Assembly: GCF_000715075.1 (NCBI RefSeq)
Contig: NC_134088.1
Location: 2,356,001-2,420,000 of the forward strand
DNA from: Nicotiana tabacum
Taxonomy: Eukaryota > Streptophyta > Magnoliopsida > Solanales > Solanaceae
Direction: 5' to 3'
DNA: 64,000 nucleotides
Below are positions 13,609-25,155 of the stretch, piece after piece. The notes under the pieces were generated by a model that made no database searches, was not told the origin of the DNA, and was given only the letters and a program-made list of their open reading frames with translations. Position 1 is the first letter of the stretch. Each line of letters opens with the position of its first letter. Both the position numbers and the translations under genes were made by a program.

Positions 13609-14346
13609 GTTTAATAAGGCTATAATCAGAGATCTTTATTTTTACACACAAGACATGTAAAATAAAACATAACATAACTTTTGTAGGGTAAAAAGGTAAA
13701 AATTGTCTAATTATTACTCAAGCACAGAAAAATTTAAAGTTAGCTGCCAGTGGCTAACTATTCAAAGACAGATAACAGAAATATTTTCAAAAAATATTTC
13801 GCACATTGAAGAGATAATGGGCTTATAACCATTTAAAACTCGATAGTCATAACAACAAAAATATAACCAAATCTAAGCTTTACCACAATGAAACAAAACT
13901 GATGCATACCATCTGCTTCACTTGAACCAATTATACACTTTAAATACTTCAAATTCAAGCATAGCTAACATAATACACTCGATAATCAAATTTGTATCAG
14001 GAAAAAAATAATTAAATACGTAACTGTAACCATACTCGTAGGCAATTTCACCCTGTTATTTGTGCTACAGATTTACTACACAACAAAATTCTATTTTTGC
14101 TGCATGGGCAGAGAGAGCAAAGCCTTCCATCTTCATAATTCTCCAGTCTTCACTACACTGTATGCAACCGCAGCTAATTCTTCTATCAAAACTGCAGAAA
14201 AGAGGCTCCCCTAACTACAGAGCCAAAACAAGGACATGGCGAGAAAATTCATTGGTTATCGACCATGGGATCTCGTAGCTGCTAGAAAACAACGAAAGGA
14301 ATCCTTCTATAAAATGTCAAAGCTCGCGAATCAGTTAGGTTCCAAT
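13609..14346 (-). other. Presumed UTP14 3' UTR and downstream spacer
   Basis: AT-rich DNA with no ORF of its own. Part of it is expected to be the 3' untranslated region of the gene ending at 14347. No polyadenylation site can be assigned with confidence. Confidence 0.4.
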
Positions 14347-17300
14347 CTACACGGTTTTCTTTTTCGTGGCTTTATTGCCCTTACTTTTACCACCCTTCTT
14401 TTTCTGCATACCACCACGTTTGTGGTCCGATTTTCCATGGGGATCTACTTCCTCGAATTTGATAGGCTTTATGATAATACCATTCCTCTTTACCACCTGC
14501 GAGAATTATAACACAAGCAAAGAAAACATCTAAACCACCTCCAGATCACAGCTACAAAAACAACCCCTCACCAAAATAGATAAGTAACAAAGAAAAATCT
14601 TATGACCAAAAAAGGGAAAGGGCTAAGAAAAGGAATATATTTCATCCAACTGGATTTTAACATTTCAGATAACAGGCATTGCCCCTTTGTCACTCTCTTT
14701 TTTCCTTTTTTTTTTTTTTGTGGGGGGGGGGGGGGAGGGGGTTTCAGATATAGGATTGTATACTTCTGGAAACAACTAGGATATGGAAAGATAGGCAAAA
14801 CAAAAGTTAGATAGTATGATTGAGGACGGACCTCTGGGCGAGTAAGAGCTCCAACTGTTGTTACGGGGTTGAATTCAGGTCCAATGGGCATCCGAATGCT
14901 CTGCTCAAAAACTTCTTGGGAAGTAAAGGGATAAGGCAGCGTCGGCGTGTGTAACTTCTCAGCCTGCACAGAAAAATAGAAATTAGAAATTGAGTCAATC
15001 GCCGTAAAAGTTGTACACTTTGAGCAAAGACAAGCAACACTGAAGAAATAGCCCTCTGTACATGTAACGAACAGAGAAGTTGTCTAAGCATTCTGTTGAA
15101 CACGCTTGAGACAGGCGTAGGGAACATGAAGAAGAATTTGTTGTGGCTAAATAATGAAAATAACCTAACTGCATGTTTCAATGAGTGTCTGAAAATCTCC
15201 AGCACAGACAGCATGATCTACATAAATTTAAGAATAGTGTTTCCAAAAAGACAGCAGGTCCATAACCTTTCCTGTAAATGAACGACGGTGAAGTTGAAAC
15301 TCTCTACTGCTTTCTGCCATTGTCTGTTCTTTTTTTTTCCTTTTTTATTATTTTACTTTTGTTTGATTAGCAATCCAACTTCTCTTTAACTGCTAACCTT
15401 GACTGTAACAGAAAGTGATTTTAATTTTCACTAATTTTTTTTATAACCAAAATGATTTTATTTTCAAAAAATTTAATGCCAAGGAAAAAGGCAAACACAA
15501 TAAATTTTTTCCACGCATGCACATAAGTCTGCAATCACAATAAGTAAAGCTTAGGTTTAGCCTCAACATCTAAAATCCAAACAGACATCAATCACGAGAA
15601 TGTTTATTCTTAAATCAGGTTAAGGATGAAATACGTCTATGACCAACCTTCTTATCCCTCTTTTCGGAGATAATAACATGATTCAAATTTGCATCTTTTC
15701 TCTTCTTGAGAGCTTCTTCCCTTTTCTTTTTGGCAATATCATGGTCTGCAAGCATCCAAGAAGGTGGACCTCTCTTCTTTTGTATATTGGTCCATTGGCC
15801 CCAACCAGGCAGTAAAAGGGGTTTTTCAGGCTCGGGAACTTCCTCATTCAAGGCATCTTGTTTTTCTCTCTCAAAGTCGTCTTCAACATCATCACCAGCA
15901 AAAGCACGCCGAATAAGTTCTTCCTGAGATGGGATTTCATATGTGGACTTAGTCCCAACAGATAAAATCCCATCAACCATTTCTCCTCCACTATCTGTAT
16001 CATTATCCTCATCAATTTCCTGCAAGCAGAATTAAGAGTCAATAATAACAAATGAATTCTTTGTGTTTTGCACCCCTTATGTGTGCTCTTTTTTTATTTA
16101 CACTCTAGCCTTTCTTTTTTAATTTGCACCATAATCTCCCTATTTCCTTGTAAAATAATTAAAACACTCTTTTCTTGATTATCCATGAGGGCAAGATAGG
16201 GAAAAAACAATATTACATATTGGGCAGGAAACCACATCTGCCAGAGACAGCATATGCAGTAAACTATCTGAAGAAATCTAGAGGTCCCAAGATAAAATTC
16301 TTGAGCACCTTTACCATAAACAATTCTTAAGGAATTTCTTGGCATAACAAGACAAATCAGGTACCCACCAGCCACCATGCTAATGTAACTCAACTTTGAA
16401 GAGGAAACAACATTCCGTTAATGTTCTCTGTCTTGTTTCTTTTCATTGATTATTATTCACATTCTGTTGAATTGGTGCTTGCTAATGTCCACATTCTTTT
16501 GCTCAGCTGTTAAACCTTTTGTGCTTTAGCAAGTGCAATTGCAAAGGGGCCTAGTCGATTTGCAGAAGTTCAGAAAATATATTTACATTTCTCCTATTTT
16601 TCAAAGTGGACATTGAAGTACAAAATAAAGCAATTGTAAAGGGGCTTGCTCCAATTTTCTCCCTATTTCTGCAGATGTTACAATCTGCTAATTTGACACT
16701 GATGACATTGAAGCAGAAAATAAGGCAGATTTTGTTATCATATCGCAAAGATAGAAAATACAAAGCGAAAGAGTAAGATTTATCAATTAAGAAACGCAGT
16801 CCGGAGAAGTTACATAGAAGAAATGGAAAAGTAAGAAAGGGTAAAATAAAGCATAGAAGATATACAATCTTGAACTTCTCTAGCTGCTGGAACTTGGAAA
16901 TACTGTAACCATTTCGTATTTAAGCTTACAGCCATTTTCATGATAGTGGAGGAAAAAAACCTTCTTCATTTCTATTCTCTCAGATAGTGCGAAGTGCATT
17001 TTCTCTTGTCACTCTCCACTGCATACATAACTGTGGTGAAAATAAAAGATATTTTTTTGGATTAATACGTGATAATTTTATTTTATTTACCACCATATTT
17101 TTTCTTTTTCTTATTTGTATCTTCCCTATTGCGCGCTCAGGAATAATCGAGAAAGAAAGTGTCTTTATTGTTTACCAAGGAAATAAAGAGATAGGGAGCA
17201 AGTCACCAAACATATTAGGATGATGATAATGTGTAAATCACAAAAAAGAGCACACATTAGGGGTGCAAAATCCAAAGCTTTCGCAACAACAGGTCAGAGA

Positions 17301-20300
17301 AAGTGCATTGTGGATTCAGCATATAGAGAGATTACCTCCCCTTCAGGTTCACTCGCAACAGGGTCTGTTATCTGTAAAGCCATCGCACTTTTTGCATTTG
17401 CAGATTTTGTCTGCTTCCCTTTAACTGAAGAATCATTCATCTGTTCACCAAATAAACCAGTAAGACTAAATTTGCTAAAAGGAGTAAGAAAATTGATTTT
17501 TGCGAAAACAAAAGCTGAACCTTTTTCCACGAGTCGTCAGCAAAAATGGAAACTTCGTATGAAGTCTTTGTGCATGGTTCTCTCGCAATGTCCTCAAAAC
17601 TCTGAAACCCAGAACAAATTCAAACTTTAAACACCTCAAACAACGCAGAAAAGAGAGCAATATGAGATGGTACTGCAGGATTTGATGAAGTTCATGAAGC
17701 AATTACCTTAAACAGAGAATCATGACCAATCTCAGACTCTTCACGAAGTGAACTGGGATCAAAATGAACTTCCCTCTCAGGAAAATTATTTTCTTCACGA
17801 GCAGTAATGCCAGTTTCTCTGGCATCTCTCTCACCTTCACTATCACTGTCACCATAGTAATTGTCTGATGTCGCTTTCTTTTTGGGTACAAGTTCCTGCT
17901 TTTTTTGAGCTCCAAAAACTCTCCTACCACTCAAAATATTTGTTCCTTGAGTTTTTGGCTCGTTCTTCTCTTCGAATTCCTTCAATGATGACTCATACTC
18001 TTTTAGAGCAAGCTTTGCTTCTTCATCAGCGGCTGCTTTCCTTCTTTTCAATCCACGGACCTGTGAAATGACAGTGTTTCAAGATGGTACATAAACAATC
18101 TGAGATGCATAACCATAAATGAAATTCCAAACGTCAAAAAATTAAGAGCAAGTAGTGGTGCAAAGGAAAGATTAATGAAATTACCATGAAAGGTAAAGAA
18201 AGCACTCCTGACGCTGGCAATTCTTCATCCCCATCTAAGACTTCAACAGTCCTGTCCTTTGCTTTCTTCAACAGTTTCACTGCAGCGTCCTGATCTGATC
18301 CATCAGAAGTCTCATCAAGGTCATCATCATCACTGCTTTCTTCACTACTACTACTCTCTTTCATGTTATTTGCTTTTCTTGTCAAAAGGGCATGTTGATT
18401 CAGTTGTTCAGTAATAGCAGCTCGAGTTCCATCGTCTTGCACATCCAAGCCACGTTGTAAGATGCGCTTTGCCCACTTGGAGCTGTTCTTGTGCTTCAGC
18501 GTCATGCGTTCCTACATAAAATTTAGTCTCCAAAGAGACAAACTCAATCAGTAAATAACCTGAAAAGCAGAAAAGACTCCTAGGTAAGTTCACGCAAGTA
18601 ATGAAAGAAATTACCTCTGCCCTTTTGAATTCTTGTTTCATTGCCTGCTCTTTGGCTGCTTCTGGATCAGTTTCAACTGCAGTACCTGCTTGTTTCAATC
18701 TATCTTTCTTCAGCAAACGATGATACACTTTCGATTTTATCTTCTTGACTCGTTTTGCCTTCATTTCATGACGGAAAAGAAGACTACGCATCTTAGCAAG
18801 CTGGTCTTGGCGGTCCCTTACATCTTCTACAGATATCTGCCAAAGTGGTACACTTTAATATAATTAAAAAATTTACAGACACCGTTTTGCTTTAAGAAAA
18901 CTAAATGAAGAACCATTAGTATGAAATAAGGAGTGTAAAATTTTATGACCTCCATACCTTATTCAGTTCAAGAAGCCTTGCACCATCTTTTCTATGAGCT
19001 TCAACAATCTCATTGTCATTAACAAGAGAAGCAATTTCTTTCTCAAAATCAGTTCGTGGTTGAAATTCAGCAGCTATAGCTCCTACAGTAGAAAATCCCA
19101 CGTCCTTATCTTCGTCAAAATAGATAGTTGTTGCTTCCCTGTTTCTTTTGACATGAGGTTCCCATTTCGTAACATCTTTCTTGCTAAAATCATAAGCTAC
19201 CTTTCTTTCCAATCTCTGTTGATCTGGTTTCGGCAGAGGTGCATGCATGGGTATGGACTTCTTCTCCATCCGACTCATGCTCTTTCTAACTTTGCTATAG
19301 CCAGACTTCCCCTGGAGAGGGCCGAGAAGATCCTGGACGCTAATGCGGCCATCTCCATCCAGAATATCACGACTGGGATTATATTCAGACTCTGGATATG
19401 CCTCGGATATTATTACATCATTTTTCTTCTTCTTTCCTATCATTCAGACATCTTTTGATCAGTCCTTCTCATTTTGGATCACACAATGTATTCAAAGAAA
19501 TGCCATGTAATGACTTTGAAGAAACACATCATATTCTACTAGTAATTGCAAGCATTAACCACGAGAAATGTGGGAAGGAAGTTTACCATCAAAAGCATCA
19601 GTCGGAAGACCAGTGATTTCTTGCAATAACCGTGAATGCCTGCCATCATCCTCTTCCTCATCATCCTCTCCTCGCCGACCATCCTCGTCTTCATCACCAT
19701 CTCCTTCATCTGATGATACATTTTCATCCTACATGGAAAAGTTCAATGCTTATAAATAAACCAAAACCCCCCACAAAAATTGATTTCTCTATTCCCATCT
19801 TGTGCAGCTAATGCAAATCAAAAAAAAAATTGATTGTTAAAGTATATTGATTTCAGTAATTAGAATGTGTTGTGGAAGTATTTACAACAGTAAACTGCAT
19901 TAGGAGTCGTGTAATGAGCTCAAAAAGTCAACCATGGCCTCAATGCCATTTGCAACAGCCATGTTGCGCCAAAAAAATAAACAAGATATATATCTGTATT
20001 TAATGGTAATTACAGATTCCGATTTGCTCTCAAAAACTCTAGCATTCCTATCTTTCCAAACTATCTACCAAATCACTGAAGGGATTGTGTTCCAGGTTTT
20101 CCTCTTTGCCTTTTCTGAACCTCTTAGGCGCCAACTCTGTAATAACTCCTTTGTTGTCACTGGCATTTTCTAGGTGACCCCCAAAATACTCCAAAAGAAA
20201 CTCCATATCTGTGAGGTAAATGAACAGTGAAGAAATAGGTGGTTGACATCTTCGGTTTGACTACGGCAAAGTGAACACCTGTTGCATAGGCCAATTCCCC

Positions 20301-21137
20301 TTTCTGAAGATAGTCGTGCATAATACATGTATGCACCCTTTGGCACCATTTAAAAAGGAAAAAAAAACAGCACCCCTTTTGTCCCAAACATTTTGGCACT
20401 TTTTGCTTCCAGCAATTCAATCTAAGTGAACTTGGAGCATCAGTAAAGTTATCTCCGTGTAACCTATAGGTCATGGGTTCGAGCCATGAAGCCACTAATG
20501 CTTGAGTTGGGCTAGGTTGTCTACATCACACCCGTCGGGGTGCGACCCTTCCCGGTCCGTGCATGAACGCGGGATGTCTAGTGCACTAAGGTGTCCTCTT
20601 TTTCACCATTCAATGAGGGATTGCAACATTATTAACTTTCATGTAGTTTCAAAATATTATTTTAGCATATTGTTAATAGATTCCTCCCTATGAAATTCAT
20701 TCAAGTCCAACGATATTCTTCCATAATAAAACTCAGACATAAGAAAATCCAGCCAAAGATCAAAACTTTCCTACAAAAATAGACCTCAAAAGCACAAAAT
20801 AAAAAGCTTTTAGTACCTCAAAGTCATCAGGAAGCTCATACTGGAAATTCTCAACAGGGTCAAATCGTTTATTTTTCTTGGATTCTTCTTCAGCAACCCC
20901 TTCTTCATATTCATAAAAATCATTAACAGCTTCATCATCAGAAGCAATGTCTTCATCGGAGTATTCATTGGACCTTTTAGGTAATTGAAGCTCCTTTAAC
21001 ATAGCATTAGGTAAACGCGGACCTTTTCTTCTACCATCTTTACGTTCATGTGAATTTTGTTTTCTCTTCTTAAAGTCTTTTCGACCTTTGTTTTGTCTGC
21101 TCCCTCCTCCTCTGTTTTTCCTCTTCAACTCCGCCAT
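14347..21137 (-). CDS. UTP14: UTP14-like small-subunit processome protein (11 exons)
   Basis: Spliced model on the minus strand: 20817-21137, 19587-19728, 18958-19436, 18615-18836, 18185-18511, 17707-18060, 17521-17601, 17336-17440, 15648-16019, 14832-14963, 14347-14496. All introns are GT-AG and all junctions stay in phase, giving 2685 nt or about 894 residues, close to plant UTP14 size. UTP14 is a nucleolar component of the U3 snoRNP/SSU processome needed for 18S rRNA maturation. In yeast it activates the helicase Dhr1. The protein starts MAELKRKNRGGGSRQNKGRK (basic, nucleolar-type), is rich in acidic and Lys stretches, and carries the conserved VPEPEKPLLLPGWGQW block (about residues 738-753), HVIISEKRDKK and FEQSIRMPIGPEFNP. 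It ends in a Lys-rich tail. The ATG is at 21135-21137; a GTG just upstream is not a start. Introns hold a SINE, a LINE scrap and an inverted-repeat element, yet the exons are unbroken. Exon borders are read by eye. Confidence 0.9.
14700..14745. repeat. Homopolymer run in UTP14 last intron
   Basis: A T run followed by an interrupted G run (about 20 G). Exact length is prone to sequencing error. Confidence 0.85.
16065..17275. mobile_element. Inverted-repeat DNA element in UTP14 intron
   Basis: About 1.2 kb whose two ends are inverted copies of each other over roughly 130 bp with gaps. The left end reads TTTTGCACCCCTTATGTGTG and the right end, reversed, TTTTGCACCCCTAATGTGTG, with further matches such as 'tatttccttg' inside. 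It fills most of the intron between the exons at 17336-17440 and 15648-16019. I could not define a target-site duplication, so the superfamily is open. No transposase frame is seen. Confidence 0.6.
19925..20435 (-). pseudogene. LINE ORF2 3' fragment in UTP14 intron 1
   Basis: The minus strand shows degenerate zf-RVT-like coding typical of the end of plant LINE ORF2, including a frame with NPFSDLVDSLERQECQSF that resembles the W..W..IWKERN motif of that domain. Stops and frameshifts are present. It is adjacent to the SINE at about 20436. Confidence 0.5.
20436..20606 (+). mobile_element. tRNA-derived SINE (SolS-type) in UTP14 intron 1
   Basis: Contains a pol III A-box-like 'gtaaagttatctccgtgt' and a B-box GGTTCGAGCC (20476-20485), then the typical body with ACACCCGTCGGGGTGCGACC, CCCGGTCCGTGCATGAACGC and GGGATGTCTAGTGCAC. 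This layout fits Solanaceae tRNA-derived SINEs. It is antisense to the host gene. The exact 3' end and target duplication are not clear. Confidence 0.75.
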
Positions 21138-21304
21138 CACTGTTGAAAAAGAAGTGTAAGAAGAAAAGGGTCAGTAGGTTTGACACGCGCCGCCGTGGGA
21201 GACTGGTGGTGAAAGAAAGTCTCAATGGCTGAAACTAGCGCAAATCAACCGCCATGAGTGTATTAGGGATGTTGAAGAAAAACCTGGGTAGAGCTTTGAA
21301 TAAA

Positions 21305-21388
21305 TGGGCCGACTGGTTTGGACTAGATCTGTTTTGTACTCGAACAAATTGACTTCAGGCCCAACAATTATTGGACAAATATAGCCCA
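21305..21388 (-). promoter_or_regulatory. Three TGGGCY (site II) elements upstream of UTP14
   Basis: TGGGCC at 21305-21310, GGCCCA at 21358-21363 and AGCCCA at 21383-21388 lie 168-251 bp upstream of the UTP14 ATG. Site II TGGGCC/T elements are known TCP-factor targets that co-regulate plant ribosome-biogenesis and cell-growth genes. The role here is inferred from position and gene identity. Confidence 0.55.
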
Positions 21389-21447
21389 ACATACATCGGA
21401 ACGGTGATTTACAAAAGAGGAATTTTCAGAAACCTTAGTGGCTATCA

Positions 21448-22118
21448 ACTTTCTATAGCTATCATATACATAATTACTTCGTATAGCTACTATTCAGTTA
21501 TTATGGTAGTGTATTCGTTGTATTTGCGCTGCTGTATTCATGAATATAGCAGCAAAAAGCGCCTAAAAATTAGGGTAGTCAAGCTGTACGTGCATGTATT
21601 CACATGTATTCGCGCCATGTATTCATGAATACAGCAGCAAAAAGCGCCTAAAATCAGGACAGTCCAGTTGTACGCGCATGTATTCACATGTATTCTGCTG
21701 TATTCATGAATACAGCAGTATAAAGCGCCTAAAATCATGGCAATCCAGCTGTACGCGCATGTATTCATATGTATTCGCACCATGTATTCATGAATACAAC
21801 AGCAAAAAGCGCCTACAATCAGGGCAGTCCAGCTGTACGCGCATGTATTCACATGTATTCGCGATGTTGTATTCATGAATACAACAGCAAAAAGCGCCTA
21901 AAATCAGGGCAGTCCAGCTGTATGCGCATGTATTCACATATATTCGCGCCATGTATTCATGAATAAAGTAACGACAATCACCTTAAAAATAGGTATGTCC
22001 AATTGTCTAAGAGAGAGGAAAAACATAAATAGCGTATTTAATACCTTATTTCATGCCTCAATGGTAGTATATACCATAAATACTTATTTTGCTATAAAAT
22101 ATAAAAGGTAGCTATAGA
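21448..22118. mobile_element. Satellite-bearing MITE-like element, copy 1
   Basis: Short terminal inverted repeats (TTTCTATAGCTATC on the left; reversed right end TTTCTATAGCTACC) bound about 670 bp. The interior is mostly a tandem array of an 83-87 bp unit (21526-21965). A near-identical copy lacking the extreme left end is at 23597-24262. No coding potential. Superfamily unknown. Confidence 0.6.
21526..21965. repeat. Tandem array of ~85 bp units with palindromic core
   Basis: About five units, each with the 14 bp perfect palindrome GTATTCATGAATAC, then AGCAGCAAAAAGCGCCTAAA and GTACGCGCATGTATTCACAT. The same array recurs at 23665-24106. Confidence 0.9.
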
Positions 22119-22126
22119 AAATAATA

Positions 22127-23592
22127 TGCCCACCCCTAATCCGAAAAACCGAATTCCGAACCGAACCAAATTAATTTGGTATTTCGGTTTCGATTTTTTC
22201 GGTATAATTCGGTACAGAAATTACGGTATTTCGGTACGGTATTCGGTATTGAGTTTTTGATATTTTCGAAATACCGAAATATTTAAGTCCAAGCCCAACT
22301 CTATTTCTAATTTACAGCCCAATAAGCCTAAGCCCAACACCCTAAGCTCCTAATTCCCTAATCACTTAGGCTTAGAGATAACACAACAGACTTACGTTAG
22401 CTTCTTCTGCTTACCCCTTTCCCTTTTCTAACCCTAGAATAACAGAGGGCGACTACGACTTCACGACCTCGGAGAGCGGCAACGACAACTCCTCTCCTCG
22501 GCGACTACTTGTTTGTTCATTGTTGACCTTCATTCTACAATCTTCAAGTCTTCAACAGGTCCATAATTTCTTCATTCTTCAATCTTGTGGTTTTATGTTA
22601 GTGTTCAACCGATTCTTTTGTCCTTTTTCACCTCGCGCTTTCACCGGCTGGTTGGGTGGTAAAGATACTTGTTTTATCACTTTTCCTTTTGTGAAAATAT
22701 GTACTAATTCACTATATATTTATTCGGAAGCTCGTTCACTGCCTAAACGAAATCCTATTTTCCAGAACACATTCAATTGATTAAGTGAATTGAAAATCCC
22801 TTCTCTTTTGTACTCAAAAGACTTATTATTTTAACAGTTTGGTTACTTAATGGGTTAAAAGTTACTCTATAATGATGATATGGTAAAACTAATTAGGTTA
22901 AGTGTTCTGTTTTTTTGTTCTTCTCAATAGTACTTTCGACCAACTTTGTTACTTAGTAGTACTAAGTTTTGTTTTTTTAATTGGTTTTGTTCTATTTTTA
23001 GCAGGTTTGCCGCTGGAGGGGGCTGTAGATTGATATTCAGTAGTACTATATTTTGATTTTAGTTGGTCTTGATCTATTTTTAGCATGTTAGAAGGTCTGT
23101 AGATTGACTGATGAATATAGTGGTTTCAAGAATGGTGTGCATTGAAGTTCTTTTGTTGGAGGTTGGAGACAAGGATTAATCAATTGCATCCTTGAATTTA
23201 ATGACTCTAAATTGACTGATGAATATAGTAGTTCGGTGGTTTCTGCATTGCTTCAGAAACTAAGAAGTGAGAAACATCCTTATTGTTTAACTGTCTGTTA
23301 AATTTCATGCTTATTTCAGTGGGAATTCTTCATTGTTATGTACAAATTAAGTGTTCTCTGCATCTAGTGGGACTGTGGGGGTATTAATTGTTATAACTTA
23401 TAAATACATCATTAACAGGGACGGTGCAATACCGAAATCGTACCAAATCGTACCGAACCAAACAAGAAAATACCGAACTACTTTGGTACGGTATTTGGTA
23501 TGCGTAATTGATATACCGAATACCGAAATACCGAACCGTAATTTATAAATACCGTACCGAAGTACCGAAGTACCGAATACCCACCCCTACCC
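22127..23592. mobile_element. hAT-like non-autonomous segment between MITE copies
   Basis: Ends are enriched in CCGAAATACCGAA/TTCGGTATTTCGG subterminal repeats in opposite orientation at the two sides, next to CCCACCCCTA motifs, as in plant hAT elements that begin GGGGTGGG. The middle holds a leader-like stretch with 'aaccctagaataac' near 22430 and no transposase. The outer motifs CCCACCCCTAAT face the same way, so the termini are not clean inverted repeats. Confidence 0.45.
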
Positions 23593-23596
23593 CTAA

Positions 23597-24262
23597 TAGC
23601 TATCATATACATAATTACTTCGTATAGCTACTATTCAGTTATTATGGTAGTGTATTCGTTGTATTTGAGTTGCTGTATTCATGAATATAGCAGCAAAAAG
23701 CGCCTAAAAATTAGGGTAGTCAAGTTGTACGTGCATGTATTCACATGTATTCGCGCCATGTATTCATGAATACAGCAGCAAAAAACGCCTAAAATCAGGA
23801 CAGTCCAATTATACGCGCATGTATTCACATGTATTCTGTGTATTCATGAATACAGCAGTAAAAAGCGCCTAAAATCATGGCAGTCCAACTGTACGCGCAT
23901 GTATTCATATGTATTCGCACCATGTATTCATGAATACAACAGCAAAAAGCGCCTACAATCAGGGCAGTCCAGATGTACGCGCATGTATTCACATGTATTC
24001 GCGATGTTGTATTCATGAATACAGCAGCAAAAAGCACCTAAAATCAGGGCAGTCCAGTTGTATGCGCATGTATTAACATGTATTCGCGCCATGTATTCAT
24101 GAATAAAGTAACGACAATCACCTTAAAAATAGGTATGTCCAGCTGTCTAAGAGAGAGGAAAAACATAAATAGCGTATTTAATACCTTATTTCATGCCTCA
24201 ACGGTAGTATATACCATCAATACTTATTTTGCTATAAAATATAAAAGGTAGCTATAGAAAAT
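23597..24262. mobile_element. Satellite-bearing MITE-like element, copy 2
   Basis: Nearly identical to 21456-22118 in sequence, unit order and right end (AGGTAGCTATAGAAAATAAT). It lacks the first bases of the left inverted repeat and follows CCCACCCCTACCCCTAA directly. Confidence 0.8.
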
Positions 24263-24678
24263 AATATTTTAAAATAATTTTGATTTATAATAAATAAGGT
24301 GTATACCTTTGCTATAAGAGGTAAAATTTCCTTTACAAAAATGATCTTGAAAGTGGGTGTCTTGAATTTTTTAGGGGTATTGCCATGTTTAACTCGCGCC
24401 AAAATTATTTACATTAAGTAGCCGAAAAAATATATTAAATTTGTATAATTTTTGTATATAACATACAAAATGTGTATATATACAAAAAATATAGATTGAG
24501 AGCGACTATACAATGTCATTTTTTTCTATTTTTAACCATGATTGTCTTATGGGCAAACTTTCTACGTTTAAAATGTTTAATCTTGACGTTGAAGGTTTGC
24601 CCATGGAGCAAGCAGGGCGAAAAGTTTGCCTCTTGGGCAAAAATTTTAAATTTTGACTTACAAAAGGTTTGCCCATAA
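24263..24678. other. AT-rich spacer
   Basis: Contains repeated 'tttgccc' motifs near 24550-24675, but no gene or element I can name. Confidence 0.4.
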
Positions 24679-24943
24679 GGGTCATTTGGTCAAGCATTAG
24701 TTAAACAAGGATTAAGTTATCCAGGTATTAGTTATGCAGGAATTAAGATTCTTTTATACAGGTATGAAAAAGAACTCTAACTAAACATTGTATAAGTTGT
24801 GCAAGATTATCAAACATTGTATTAGTCGTCCAAAAAGTTTTACGGAGACCAAAACACCAACTAAATATTGTAATAAGTTATGCTTAATTTTATACATAAT
24901 TATCCATGAATTAATGTATAAGAAAGGCAAGCCAAACAACCCC
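24679..24943. mobile_element. Tourist-like MITE
   Basis: 265 bp with ends GGGTCATTTGGTCAAGC and, reversed, GGGGTTGTTTGGCTTGC, plus internal 'gattaagttatcc' motifs shared with the MITE at 13075. Flanks are TAA on the left and TTG on the right, so the target duplication is not intact. Confidence 0.6.
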
Positions 24944-25155
24944 TTGATTCTTAAAGTATCATATTTCTCCAATTTTTCGCATCAGGAGTAGTTTTAGTTT
25001 TAAAAAGTCTTGTCTGTAAACTTCGAGTTAAGGAGAAAAAGGTTAGAAAGATATTAGAGCTTCTCTCTCTAAAACTCCAATACCACTTTCCGTTATACTT
25101 ATTTCCTTCATCAACTAAAATCATATACAACAAACCTATCAAACAACAACCAGCA

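Noticed and set aside
14602..14814. Plus-strand frames across the UTP14 gene
   Set aside because: Antisense or intronic shadows of the spliced minus-strand gene, partly homopolymer translation.
21526..21965. CRISPR-like array
   Set aside because: Head-to-tail satellite units with no unique spacers, in a plant genome.
21538..21966. Frames with repeated CIHEY/MYSHVF peptides
   Set aside because: Produced by the ~85 bp satellite unit on both strands; no start context or family match.
21448..24262. An LTR retrotransposon of TRIM type with 670 bp LTRs
   Set aside because: The repeats lack TG...CA ends, have MITE-like inverted termini, and no primer-binding site or polypurine tract was found.
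24500..24678. Short frames around repeated 'tttgccc' motifs
   Set aside because: No domain, frames open on both strands by chance, AT-rich spacer.
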